A stretch of 64,000 nt of DNA. It comes from Pseudomonas flavescens. Lineage in GTDB: Bacteria > Pseudomonadota > Gammaproteobacteria > Pseudomonadales > Pseudomonadaceae. Shown here in pieces: positions 46,419-54,284 of this stretch (positions are counted from its first letter, which is position 1; every line of letters starts with the position of its first letter). The notes beneath the pieces are model-generated. The model was not told the origin of the DNA and did not search any database. It was given only the letters and a program-made list of their open reading frames with translations. The translations under genes were made by a program, and so were the position numbers. The DNA is taken from positions 2,356,001 to 2,420,000 of the forward strand of contig NZ_JACBYV010000001.1 of assembly GCF_013408425.1 (NCBI RefSeq), in the 5' to 3' direction.

Positions 46419-48962
46419 TCAGGGGACATCCGCGCCCAGCTTCTTCCACATGCCGCGGGTAATGCGCTGGCGGTTGGCGTAGCCCTCCCAGGGGTCGCCT
46501 TTCAAGCGTGAAAGCCGCTGTTGCAGATTGCCGATATGCCACTGAGCCGAGCCTTGCAGTTGCGCCAGTTCATCACGGCGGATCGGCACCGATACCGGCA
46601 ACCCGGGCCGCGCGCGCACCGAGTAGGCGGCCACCGTGCTGGCACCACGGCCATTACGCAGGTAGTCCAGATAAACCTTGCCGATCCGGTTCTTCGGGCC
46701 CATGCGGGCGCTGAACCGGTCAGGCAGTTCGTCGGCCATGAACTGCGAGAGGGCCTTGCCAAAGGCCTTCAGCGTGTCCCAGTCGACATGCCGCGCCAAC
46801 GGCACGACCAGGTGCATGCCATGGCCGCCGCTGGTCTTGAGAAACGCCTCCAGCCCCAGCTCATCGAGCACCGCCAGGCTCAGGCGGGTGGCTTCGACCA
46901 CCGCGCGCCAGGGCAACGCCGGATCAGGGTCGAGGTCGAGGATCAGCCGGTCCGGGCGCTCGATGCTGGCGTACCCGGCATTCCAGGTGTGCAGCTCGAT
47001 GGTGCCCATCTGCACCGCACCGACCAGCGCCGGCACGCTGTCTATGGCCATCAACCGGTCATGGCCAGGGTACAGCGCCGGATCGAGCTGGCGGATATTG
47101 GGGATCGCCAGGCGCTCGGCGTGCTTCTGGAAGAATTGCTCACCGTCCACGCCATCTGGCGCACGCAACAGCGATACCGGGCGGCTGCGCAGGTCCGGCA
47201 GCAGCCAGTCGGCGATCCCGGCGTAGAACTGCGCGAGCTCGACCTTGGTCGCCCCGCTCTGCCCGTCGATAACCCGATCCGGGTTGCTGATCGACACCTC
47301 GCCAACCTCTTGTCGACCCGTGCGGCGCTGGGCGCTAGGCGCGGGCACCTCTTCGAGCACCTCGGCGGGCACTGGCCGCTCCTCGACGATCTGCTCGGCA
47401 GCTTTGTCGCCGCGCTCGGCGATGAAGGCGCCCTGACGAACCAGGCCTTCATGGGTCCAGCCGGCGAATGCCACCTCGACGACTAGTTGCGGTTCGACCC
47501 ACTGCACGCCGCGGCGCTGGGCGGCGCTCGGTTGTTTGCGCAGAGGCGAATCATCACGACCGAGTGCCTTTATGCGCTTGTGCAGGCTGCTCAGCAGCGC
47601 ATCGTTGAAACCGCTGCCGACCCGCCCCGCATAGCGCAGCCCATCGTCATCGTTGACCGCCAGCAGCAACGCGCCGAAGCCGGAGCGGCTGCCTTGCGGC
47701 CGGGTGAAGCCAACCACCACGAACTCCTGACGCTGCCGGCACTTGAGCTTGATCCAGTCGGGGCTGCGCGCGGATCGGTAGGGGCTGCCGACGCGTTTGC
47801 CGATAACACCTTCCAGCCCCAACGCGCAGGCGCTGCCCAGTACGCTCTGATGGTCGACCTCGAAAGCGTCCGAGAAACGCAGCGGGCCGCGCTTGGCCGG
47901 TAGTTTGTCGAGCAGCGCCGAGCGCCGCTCCTGCACTGGCAGGCTGCGCTGATCGCGACCATCGAGCCACGGTGCATCGAAGAGGAAATACAGGATGTCG
48001 CCACTGCGCTGCTCGTCGAAGGCGTTCTGCAGGGCCTGAAAATCCGGCATGCCCTGGGCGTCGAGCACCACCGCTTCGCCATCGAGCCAACTGTCACCCA
48101 GCCCGAGCCTGGCCAACGCGGCGGCCTGGGGCGCCATGCGCCGGGTCCAGTCGTGGCCGTTGCGGCTGAACAGCGTCACCGTGCCGTCGGCGATACGCGC
48201 CATGATGCGATAGCCGTCGTACTTGATTTCGTAGGTCCACTCGCCCGATGGAGGATCGCTGACCAGGGTGGCCAGCTGTGGCGACAGCACCTCGGGCATG
48301 GGTTCGCCCTTGGCACTCGTCGGTTTGCCTTTGGTCGCCCGCTTTGCCTTGCCCACCGCGGGCCGCGATTGGTTGGCCGCGGGCTTGTGCATGCCGCCGA
48401 CCAGATTGCCACTGATCACGCTGGCCGGTAGCGCGGCGACGATGTCGTAGTCGCCTGCCGATCTCGCCACGTCATCCTGCTCCTTGATCAGCAACCACTG
48501 CTGCTTGTCGCCGCTGCCCTTGAGACGGGTGCGCACCAGCGTCCAGGCGCCCGTGAGCTTTTCGCCGATCAGGGTGAACTTGAGTTTGCCCGCCTCGTAC
48601 GCTGCGCCAGGGTCGCCCTCGGGCTGCCAGATGCCCTGGTCCCAGACGATCACGTCACCCGCGCCATAATTGCCCTCGGCAATACTGCCCTCGAAGCTGG
48701 CGTACTCCAGAGGGTGGTCCTCGACGTGCACGGCCAGGCGTTTCTGGCTCGGGTCCAGGCTCGGGCCCTTGGGCACCGCCCAGCTCTTCAGGGTGCCCTG
48801 CAACTCCAGGCGAAAATCGTAGTGCAGGTTGCGCGCATCGTGCTTCTGCACCACGAAACGCAGCGCCCCGGCCTTGGCACGAGGCCGCGTGGTCGCTTCA
48901 CGGGGCTCGCTGGTGGACTCGAAGTTGCGTTTGCGGTTGTAGACGCTGGTCGCCTTGGCCAT
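46419..48962 (-). CDS. ligD: Multifunctional DNA ligase D (LigD)
   Basis: 847 residues with three domains in the Pseudomonas order. The N-terminal 3-prime phosphoesterase has FVVQKHDARNLHYDFRLEL (residues 37-55). The central ATP-dependent ligase has adenylation Lys247 in YEIKYDGYR. The C-terminal primase/polymerase has DRLILDLDPDPALPWRAV and HGMHLVVPLARHVDWD. The basic linker (about 195-220) is typical. With Ku it performs bacterial non-homologous end joining of double-strand breaks. Located 12 nt after ku, same operon. Confidence 0.96.
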   Translation of the reverse strand: MAKATSVYNRKRNFESTSEPREATTRPRAKAGALRFVVQKHDARNLHYDFRLELQGTLKSWAVPKGPSLDPSQKRLAVHVEDHPLEYASFEGSIAEGNYGAGDVIVWDQGIWQPEGDPGAAYEAGKLKFTLIGEKLTGAWTLVRTRLKGSGDKQQWLLIKEQDDVARSAGDYDIVAALPASVISGNLVGGMHKPAANQSRPAVGKAKRATKGKPTSAKGEPMPEVLSPQLATLVSDPPSGEWTYEIKYDGYRIMARIADGTVTLFSRNGHDWTRRMAPQAAALARLGLGDSWLDGEAVVLDAQGMPDFQALQNAFDEQRSGDILYFLFDAPWLDGRDQRSLPVQERRSALLDKLPAKRGPLRFSDAFEVDHQSVLGSACALGLEGVIGKRVGSPYRSARSPDWIKLKCRQRQEFVVVGFTRPQGSRSGFGALLLAVNDDDGLRYAGRVGSGFNDALLSSLHKRIKALGRDDSPLRKQPSAAQRRGVQWVEPQLVVEVAFAGWTHEGLVRQGAFIAERGDKAAEQIVEERPVPAEVLEEVPAPSAQRRTGRQEVGEVSISNPDRVIDGQSGATKVELAQFYAGIADWLLPDLRSRPVSLLRAPDGVDGEQFFQKHAERLAIPNIRQLDPALYPGHDRLMAIDSVPALVGAVQMGTIELHTWNAGYASIERPDRLILDLDPDPALPWRAVVEATRLSLAVLDELGLEAFLKTSGGHGMHLVVPLARHVDWDTLKAFGKALSQFMADELPDRFSARMGPKNRIGKVYLDYLRNGRGASTVAAYSVRARPGLPVSVPIRRDELAQLQGSAQWHIGNLQQRLSRLKGDPWEGYANRQRITRGMWKKLGADVP

Positions 48963-48973
48963 GGCCGCTCACC

Positions 48974-49798
48974 TCACTTCGACGTGCGTTTGCGTGCCGG
49001 CTTGGCCGAGTTGCCTTCCAGGCTGCGCTTGAGCAGATCGGTCAGGTCGATGACATCCGCGCTTTTGCTCGGCGGTTTGCGCTCGCCGCTTTCCACATCT
49101 TCGATCTTGCCGGCCTTGGCCTTCTTCTCGACCAGCGCCATGATCTTGTCGCGGAAGGTGTCGTGGTATTCCCCAGGCTCCCAGTCCACCGCCATGTCGC
49201 GCACCAGGCGCTTGGCCATGTCGCGCTCCCCCTTGCTGAGCTTGGCGCCGGTCACCGCCTCGCTGAGTTCCAGGGTGTCGAGGCCACGCACTTCGTCGGG
49301 CCAGCGCAGCATCACCAGCAGCAACGCCGAGTCGTCGACCATCAGCGCGGCGAGGTGCTGTTTGACGTGCAGCACGACGTGAGCCAAGGCAACCTTGCCG
49401 GTATCCTTGAGGGTCTGCTGCAACAGGGCGTAGACCTTCTCGCCGCGCTTGTCCGGCGCCAGGTAATAGGGGCGCTCGATGTGCTGCAACGGAATCGCCT
49501 CGGCGTCGAGGAAACCGAAGATATCGATGGTCTGGGTGGACTCGGGGTGGGCGGCGCGGATCTCGTCTTCGCCGATGATCACGTAGCGGCCCTTCTCCAC
49601 CTGCACGCCCTTGGCGATATGTTCCTTGTCGACTTCCTTGCCGGTGGCCTTGTTGACGCGCTTGTAGCCGACCGGCTCCATGCTGCGCGAGTCGAGCCAG
49701 TCGAAGTCGATGCCCTGGGTCTCGGTCGCCGAGACCAGCGAAACCGGGATATGGACCAGACCGAAGCTGATCGCCCCTTTCCAGATTGCACGCGCCAT
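48974..49798 (-). CDS. ku: Non-homologous end joining protein Ku
   Basis: 274-residue bacterial Ku: MARAIWKGAISFGLVHIPVS at the start, VGYKRVNKATGKEVDKE, ERPYYLAPDKRGEKVYALL, and an extended basic C-terminus (KPARKRTSK) that in bacteria helps DNA binding and LigD recruitment. The start at 49798 is supported by GGGGGAG upstream; an in-frame start at 49852 adds an off-family leader. It forms a ring on DNA ends for LigD. Confidence 0.96.
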   Translation of the reverse strand: MARAIWKGAISFGLVHIPVSLVSATETQGIDFDWLDSRSMEPVGYKRVNKATGKEVDKEHIAKGVQVEKGRYVIIGEDEIRAAHPESTQTIDIFGFLDAEAIPLQHIERPYYLAPDKRGEKVYALLQQTLKDTGKVALAHVVLHVKQHLAALMVDDSALLLVMLRWPDEVRGLDTLELSEAVTGAKLSKGERDMAKRLVRDMAVDWEPGEYHDTFRDKIMALVEKKAKAGKIEDVESGERKPPSKSADVIDLTDLLKRSLEGNSAKPARKRTSK

Positions 49799-49978
49799 GA
49801 ATTCACTCCCCCGCCATATGAACGTTAACGGGTGACTTGAGCGCGAAAACAAAAGTTTCAGTCATCCGCCGGAGGGCAGCGACACGTGACCGACATCGGA
49901 AAAAAGAAGGGAAATACGGATGAAGGAAAACTGCGCGGCGATGGCGCAGTTCTGGCGTTGCGAAGCATGCAGCGATGA

Positions 49979-50221
49979 TTACAGCGCGACGCCGTCGCGA
50001 TAGATCACGCTGCCGTCGATGGTGATGTCACGGATCTCGCGCAGCATGTTGTCTGCCGCGGTTTCCGCCTCGCTCTCGCAGATACTGCCGGGAGCGGCCA
50101 CCCAGAGCATCTGCACGGCTGCGCCGGCGCACTTGGGTTGGTACTCGATAAGGCCCACGTACTGCTGGCCATCCTTCATGGCATCCGTCCAGGCAATGCA
50201 TCCCTTGAAGTTTCTGAACAT
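49979..50221 (-). CDS. Small conserved hypothetical protein
   Basis: An 80-residue protein (MFRNFKGCIAWTDAMKDGQQ) with alternating strand-like segments (YVGLIEYQPKCAGAAVQMLW) and an ending DITIDGSVIYRDGVAL. No family recognised. The ATG at 50221 has GGAG 7 nt upstream; a GTG at 50233 is also in frame. Lies alone between ku and mgtC on the minus strand. Confidence 0.6.
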   Translation of the reverse strand: MFRNFKGCIAWTDAMKDGQQYVGLIEYQPKCAGAAVQMLWVAAPGSICESEAETAADNMLREIRDITIDGSVIYRDGVAL

Positions 50222-50304
50222 AGCAGACTCCACTTCTGTCTCGAGGCCTCAAGATGCGGGCCTATTTGATAGGAGCGTGGGAAAGCGCAGGTGTTCCAAC
50301 GGTT

Positions 50305-50793
50305 TCACCGCGTACGTTTTTCCAGCCAACCGATGAAGTGCGGCACGGTGTTGAAAATGAACAGTGCCAACAAGGTACCCAGCACCGCGGTCGCCTCGCG
50401 TCCCATGCCCACGGTGATGCCGATCGCAGCGGTCAACCAGATGCCAGCGGCGGTGGTCAGGCCCTTCACCTCGGCCATGGAGTCGCCCTTGATGATGGTG
50501 CCGGCGCAGAGAAAGCCGATACCCGCCACCAGCCCCTGGATCACCCGGCTCATCGCATCGCTCTCGGCGCCCATCTGCGCAGGCACGAGCACGAACAACG
50601 CCGAGCCCATGGCCACCAGCATGTGAGTGCGAATGCCCGCTGCCTTGCCATTGGTTTCCCGTTCCAGGCCAAGCAGACCGCCGAGCAGCGCAGCCAGCAG
50701 CAGGCGCAGGGTGACCTGGGTGAATTGCTCGGGTGTGCTCAGATCGGAAAACTCGTTGGCCAGCGTGGCCAGTACTTCGTCCCAGAAACTCAA
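50305..50793 (-). CDS. MgtC/SapB family membrane protein
   Basis: A 162-residue inner-membrane protein with the MgtC signatures RLLLAALLGGLLGLERETNG, AGIRTHMLVAMGSALFVLVP, and QGLVAGIGFLCAGTIIKGD, with about five helices, ending FNTVPHFIGWLEKRTR. I prefer the TTG at 50793 (ILSFWDEVLATLANEF) because GGGAG lies 8 nt upstream; longer readings to 50937 give a leader of no protein-like character. MgtC proteins act in magnesium or acid stress and virulence in other bacteria. Confidence 0.85.
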   Translation of the reverse strand: MSFWDEVLATLANEFSDLSTPEQFTQVTLRLLLAALLGGLLGLERETNGKAAGIRTHMLVAMGSALFVLVPAQMGAESDAMSRVIQGLVAGIGFLCAGTIIKGDSMAEVKGLTTAAGIWLTAAIGITVGMGREATAVLGTLLALFIFNTVPHFIGWLEKRTR

Positions 50794-51069
50794 AATGATC
50801 GCTCCCTGCCGGCACGGATGCTCATGGGCGCACTGACACAGCCGAAGCGCTGTTGGCGCTCCGCTATCGACTCTGCGGGCAGCGATAGGTTTGAGCTTTT
50901 TTCGTGACCTACGGGCTGTCACAGAGGCGGACGACAATCCGCATTCAAGGTTTTTTCCGGCACTGACCGTTGGGCGAAAAACCTGAACGGCCGTGAACCC
51001 TGCTCAGTCTGTTTCATTAACCGTGACGTGACTGCAACCGATCACGATGCCCAATGACAGGAGGTTCGA

Positions 51070-51288
51070 ATGTCCAGAAATCATTACTTTCTCGTCAGCT
51101 ACAAACTGGGTAGCCAGAAGAAATCCACCGAGGTCCAGGCAGCAGCGCCCGCGCTGACGCCCGAACAGGCGCGCCACCATATCGAATCGCTGCACAGCAG
51201 CGAGTTGCCCAGCGAAATCACCGATATCGACGTCAAGCCGCTGGGTGATACCGGTGATCAGGAACCCGGCCAGGTTCGCCAGAGCTGA
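51070..51288 (+). CDS. Small hypothetical protein
   Basis: A 72-residue protein (MSRNHYFLVSYKLGSQKKST) with a strong AGGAGG Shine-Dalgarno. It has a predicted beta strand, a basic segment and a helix PALTPEQARHHIESLHSS, ending in a PLGDTGDQEPG tail. No family recognised. It lies 10 nt before the NAD-binding protein gene, probably the same operon. Confidence 0.65.
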   Translation: MSRNHYFLVSYKLGSQKKSTEVQAAAPALTPEQARHHIESLHSSELPSEITDIDVKPLGDTGDQEPGQVRQS

Positions 51289-51298
51289 GCACGCGTCC

Positions 51299-51925
51299 AT
51301 GAGCGAAACCAACGTGATCGAGAAAATCGCCCTGTACGGCGCGCCGGACAGAATGACCGATGCCCTGCTCGAGGCCATGGCCAGCAAGGGCCTGCAGGCC
51401 ATCGTGATCGTCGACGACCCCACCGACATCGCCGCGCGGCCGAAACTCAGCGCCAAGAGCGGCAACCCCTTCGATGCAGCCAGCGTGGCCCGCAGCGTCG
51501 CCGGAGCGGACGCGGTGATAGCTGTGTTGAGCAGTCGCCAGTTGCGCGCAGGTTGTGACAGCAATGGGTTCGAGCGTACGTATGACGCAATCATCGCCCT
51601 GCTCGAGGGACTGCCCAGCGCGAGGGTGCAACGCCTGCTGCTGATCGGTGACCACAGCTGGCTGGACGATGCCGCGCACTTGCCCGGCGAAAAGGTCGAG
51701 CACCTGCAGCACAGCCTGCACAAATCGCCACTGGCCTGGACGCTGGTGGACGTACCTGGCCATCGCCCGAGCGACAGCCAAGGCACCGCCCGGGATGGCG
51801 ACCACACTGCAATCATCACCCTGCAACGCTATGCCTGCAGCGTGATAGACCAATGCCTGCTGGGGACGAGCGTCAATCAACGCCTACACGTCGATGCTCG
51901 CCCACAGGCCGAGGAGGCTCCATGA
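51299..51925 (+). CDS. NAD(P)-binding Rossmann protein (NmrA/atypical SDR-like)
   Basis: A 208-residue protein resembling NAD(P)H-binding atypical short-chain dehydrogenases: IEKIALYGAPDRMTDALLEA (in place of the usual GxTGxxG), LQAIVIVDD, NPFDAASVARSVAGADAVIA, RLLLIGDHSWLDDAAHL and TLVDVPGHRPSD. The glycine motif is degenerate (LYGAPDRMT), so cofactor binding may be altered. It overlaps the next small membrane protein by 4 nt. Confidence 0.75.
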   Translation: MSETNVIEKIALYGAPDRMTDALLEAMASKGLQAIVIVDDPTDIAARPKLSAKSGNPFDAASVARSVAGADAVIAVLSSRQLRAGCDSNGFERTYDAIIALLEGLPSARVQRLLLIGDHSWLDDAAHLPGEKVEHLQHSLHKSPLAWTLVDVPGHRPSDSQGTARDGDHTAIITLQRYACSVIDQCLLGTSVNQRLHVDARPQAEEAP

Positions 51926-52170
51926 GTACCGAAAGCTATATCCTGCTGATGATCTCGGGCTGGCTGCTGGTGTCGGCGGCCATGCTCTGGGGCATGCTGC
52001 GCCTGATCAACCGTTACCAGCTCGAAGCCCAGCTGGCCGAAGAGTTCCCGCCCCTGCCCACCTCGCCGACCAGCCAATCCTGGCGGCGCCAGCATGCCCC
52101 GCGTCGTGCGCGGCTGCGTGAACGCGCCTACCGAACCTATCAGCAGCACCAGCACGTGCTCACCAGCTAG
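51922..52170 (+). CDS. Small single-pass membrane protein
   Basis: 82 residues with one N-terminal transmembrane helix (SYILLMISGWLLVSAAMLWG) and a basic, Arg/His-rich cytoplasmic tail (RRQHAPRRARLRERAYRTY). GAGGAGG precedes the ATG, which overlaps the upstream stop as ATGA. No family recognised. Probably part of a three-gene operon from 51070. Confidence 0.68.
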   Translation: MSTESYILLMISGWLLVSAAMLWGMLRLINRYQLEAQLAEEFPPLPTSPTSQSWRRQHAPRRARLRERAYRTYQQHQHVLTS

Positions 52171-52405
52171 GCACGCTCGAGCCCGTACGCAGCTCGAGCA
52201 GCTGCGCCGTCTATCACGACGTTTCACGATGATCGACCAGGCATTACGGCCCTAGGGCGGCAGCTTGCCCCCGAGCTATCGCCGCGCTAACCTGCGCGCC
52301 GTCGCTGTCAATCCAGCGGCCGGGTTTTGCAGCCCGTACATCTCTAGGCGCACCAGCGCCACCAGCTGATAACAGGCGTTTTTTCGTGCCCGTTGTTTCG
52401 CTTTA
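52171..52405. other. Leader region upstream of the C4-like RNA
   Basis: 235 bases without a gene. It should contain the promoter of the C4-like RNA at 52406. Short hairpins such as GCTCGAGCAGCTGCGCC are visible around 52190 but none with a U tract. A TTTTTT run lies at 52379-52384. Confidence 0.4.
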
Positions 52406-52485
52406 TGGTGGCTGTGCGCAGGGCGCCTTCGTGCGCGCCGGGTTCCTAGAGTCTCGGTCTGCAAACCTGCGTACAGCCGCCACCC
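52406..52485 (+). ncRNA. C4-type antisense RNA
   Basis: This matches the layout of C4 antisense RNA (first described in phages P1/P7). A closing stem of 16 pairs joins 52407-52422 (GGTGGCTGTGCGCAGG) to 52466-52481 (CCTGCGTACAGCCGCC) with two G-U pairs. Inside lie a GC-rich hairpin around TTCG and a second hairpin with an exposed loop. The loop TCCTAGAGT (52444-52452) is the exact complement of ACTCTAGGA (52521-52529), which contains the Shine-Dalgarno of the ATG at 52540. CTGCAAA (52459-52465) is complementary to TTTGCAG (52494-52500). Two such antisense contacts are the defining C4 feature, so it should repress translation of what follows. Confidence 0.78.
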
Positions 52486-52539
52486 AATCCTGTTTTGCAG
52501 CAGGCCGTGGCGGTTCCACTACTCTAGGAGCCTCACACC

Positions 52540-52617
52540 ATGGAACATACACACGCCCCCAATCCGCCTGCATGCCGCGCTGCCGACCACGATAAGGGAG
52601 GCCACCAACATGCCTGA
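52540..52617 (+). CDS. 25-codon leader peptide gene under the C4-like RNA
   Basis: A short frame (MEHTHAPNPPACRAADHDKG) whose Shine-Dalgarno TAGGAG, 9 nt before the ATG, is the antisense target of the C4-like RNA. It ends with TGA at 52615-52617, overlapping the ATG of the next gene by 8 nt, so translation of that gene would be coupled to it. The NPP motif near its start is shared by small Pseudomonas proteins behind similar leaders. It may be a true leader peptide or a frameshifted N-terminus. Confidence 0.5.
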   Translation: MEHTHAPNPPACRAADHDKGGHQHA

Positions 52618-52906
52618 CCTCATCCCGCTGTCGAGCAACCCGAGCAGCACGCCCGTGCTGCTGGTCGACACCAGCCGCTCCTACATCGACCTGCAGGAAT
52701 GCGCCGAGCAACGCCTCAACGCCGTACGCGGCCTGCTGTACAGCCTCGCAGTCATGAACGTCACCCTGGCGGACGCCAGCGACCTCCGTAACATCAGCGA
52801 AGTCGCGCACCTGCTCACCGAAGACGCCTGCGAGCTGGCCAGAGCCGCCCACCAGGCAGCGATGCGCGAGCTGCAACAAGCGCCAGCAAAACCACCCACT
52901 CCGTAG
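52610..52906 (+). CDS. Small helical protein, DUF3077/DUF6124-like
   Basis: 98 residues. The core LLVDTSRSYIDLQECAEQRL, VRGLLYSLAVM and ISEVAHLLTEDACELARAA is helical and resembles the small Pseudomonas proteins (DUF3077/DUF6124 type) often found behind C4-like leaders. GGGAGG lies upstream of its own ATG. The stop overlaps the first unit of the REP array. Function unknown. Confidence 0.62.
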   Translation: MPDLIPLSSNPSSTPVLLVDTSRSYIDLQECAEQRLNAVRGLLYSLAVMNVTLADASDLRNISEVAHLLTEDACELARAAHQAAMRELQQAPAKPPTP

Positions 52907-54160
52907 GAGCCCGCTTGCGGGCGATGCGATCTGGCAGGCATACCACCTCAACGCATCCAAACCAAAAATCGCCAGCAAGCTGGCTCCTACGCAAACGGCG
53001 CTGCCACCCACCCCGTAGGAGCCCGCTTGCGGGCGATGCGATCTGGCAGGCATACCGCAATAACGCATCCAAACCAAAAATCGCCAGCAAGCTGGCTCCT
53101 ACGCAAACAGCGCTGCCACCCGCCCCGTAGGAGCCCGCTTGCGGGCGATGCGATCTGGCAGGCATACCACCTCAACGCATCCAAACCAAAAATCGCCAGC
53201 AAGCTGGCTCCTACGCAAACGGCGCTGCCACCCACCCCGTAGGAGCCCGCTTGCGGGCGATGCGATGGCAGCCATACCGCAACAACGCATCGAGACCAAA
53301 AATCGCCAGCAAGCTGGCTCCTACGCAAACAGCGCTGCCACCCACTCCGTAGGAGCCCGCTTGCGGGCGATGCGATCTGGCAGGCATACCACCTCAACGC
53401 ATCCAAACCAAAAATCGCCAGCAAGCTGGCTCCTACGCAAACAGCGCTGCCACACACCCTGTAGGAGCCCGCTTGCGGGCGATGCGATCTGGCGGGCATA
53501 CCGCAATAACGCATTGAGACCAAAAATCGCCAGCAAGCTGGCTCCTACGCAAACGGCGCTGCCACCCGCCCCGTAGGAGCCCGCTTGCGGGCGATGCGAT
53601 CTGGCGGGCATACCGCAACAACGCATCGAGACCAAAAATCGCCAGCAAGCTGGCTCCTACGCAACCGCGCTGCCACCCGCCCCGTAGGAGCCCGCTTGCG
53701 GGCGATGCGATGGCAGCCATACCACCACAACGCATCCAAACCAAAAATCGCCAGCAAGCTGGCTCCTACGCAACCGCGCTGCCACCCGCCCCGTAGGAGC
53801 CCGCTTGCGGGCGATGCGATCTGGAAGGCCTACCACCACAACGCATCCAAACCAAAAATCGCCAGCAAGCTGGCTCCTACGCAAACAGCGCTTCCACCCA
53901 CTCCGTAGGAGCCCGCTTGCGGGCGATGCGATCTGGCGGGCATACCCCCACAACGCATCCAAACCAAAAATCGCCAGCAAGCTGGCTCCTACGCAAACGG
54001 CGCTGCCACCCACCCCGTAGGAGCCCGCTTGCGGGCGATGCGATGGCAGCCATACCACCACAACGCATCGAGACCAAAAATCGCCAGCAAGCTGGCTCCT
54101 ACGCAAACAGCGCTGCCACCCGCCCCGTAGGAGCCCGCTTGCGGGCGATGCGATGGGCGG
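52904..54160. repeat. REP array: 12 copies of TAGGAGCCCGCTTGCGGGCG at 109-112 nt spacing
   Basis: Starts at 52904, 53016, 53128, 53240, 53350, 53462, 53574, 53685, 53794, 53906, 54018 and 54128. Between successive copies lies the inverted partner CGCCAGCAAGCTGGCTCCTA, an AAACCAAAAAT linker and the variable CATACCnC...CAACGCAT segment. The small spacing differences come from two forms of one segment (GATCTGGCAGGC or GATGGCAGCC) and from single-base losses. Several 60-180-codon open frames on both strands are artefacts of the repeat. It lies between the DUF3077-like gene and the glgP terminator. Confidence 0.95.
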
Positions 54161-54226
54161 CTTACCGCAACAACGCGTCAGGACCACCATTCGCCGCGCG
54201 GTCGCGCGGCGTTCTTTCTTCAGGCA

Positions 54227-54263
54227 AAAGAAAGCGCCCGTCTCGTGACCGATGACGGGCGCT
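54227..54263 (-). terminator. Intrinsic terminator of glgP
   Basis: On the minus strand a 10-bp stem AGCGCCCGTC / GACGGGCGCT with an 11-nt loop is followed by TTTCTTTT, 22 nt after the glgP stop. A standard rho-independent terminator. Confidence 0.88.
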
Positions 54264-54284
54264 GGTTCATTGCATGCGTATCGC

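Noticed and set aside
52386..52595. 69-codon frame across the C4-like RNA
   Set aside because: It runs through the closing stem and loops of the RNA, has no Shine-Dalgarno, and the RNA structure explains the conservation better.
53139..53576. 145-codon and similar open frames within the REP arrays
   Set aside because: The peptides repeat the translated REP unit (for example LAGDAIWQAY) in all frames and both strands; no Shine-Dalgarno.
52904..54160. CRISPR array
   Set aside because: Regular spacing is suggestive, but the supposed spacers are as conserved as the repeats, each unit holds inverted REP halves, and no cas gene is present.
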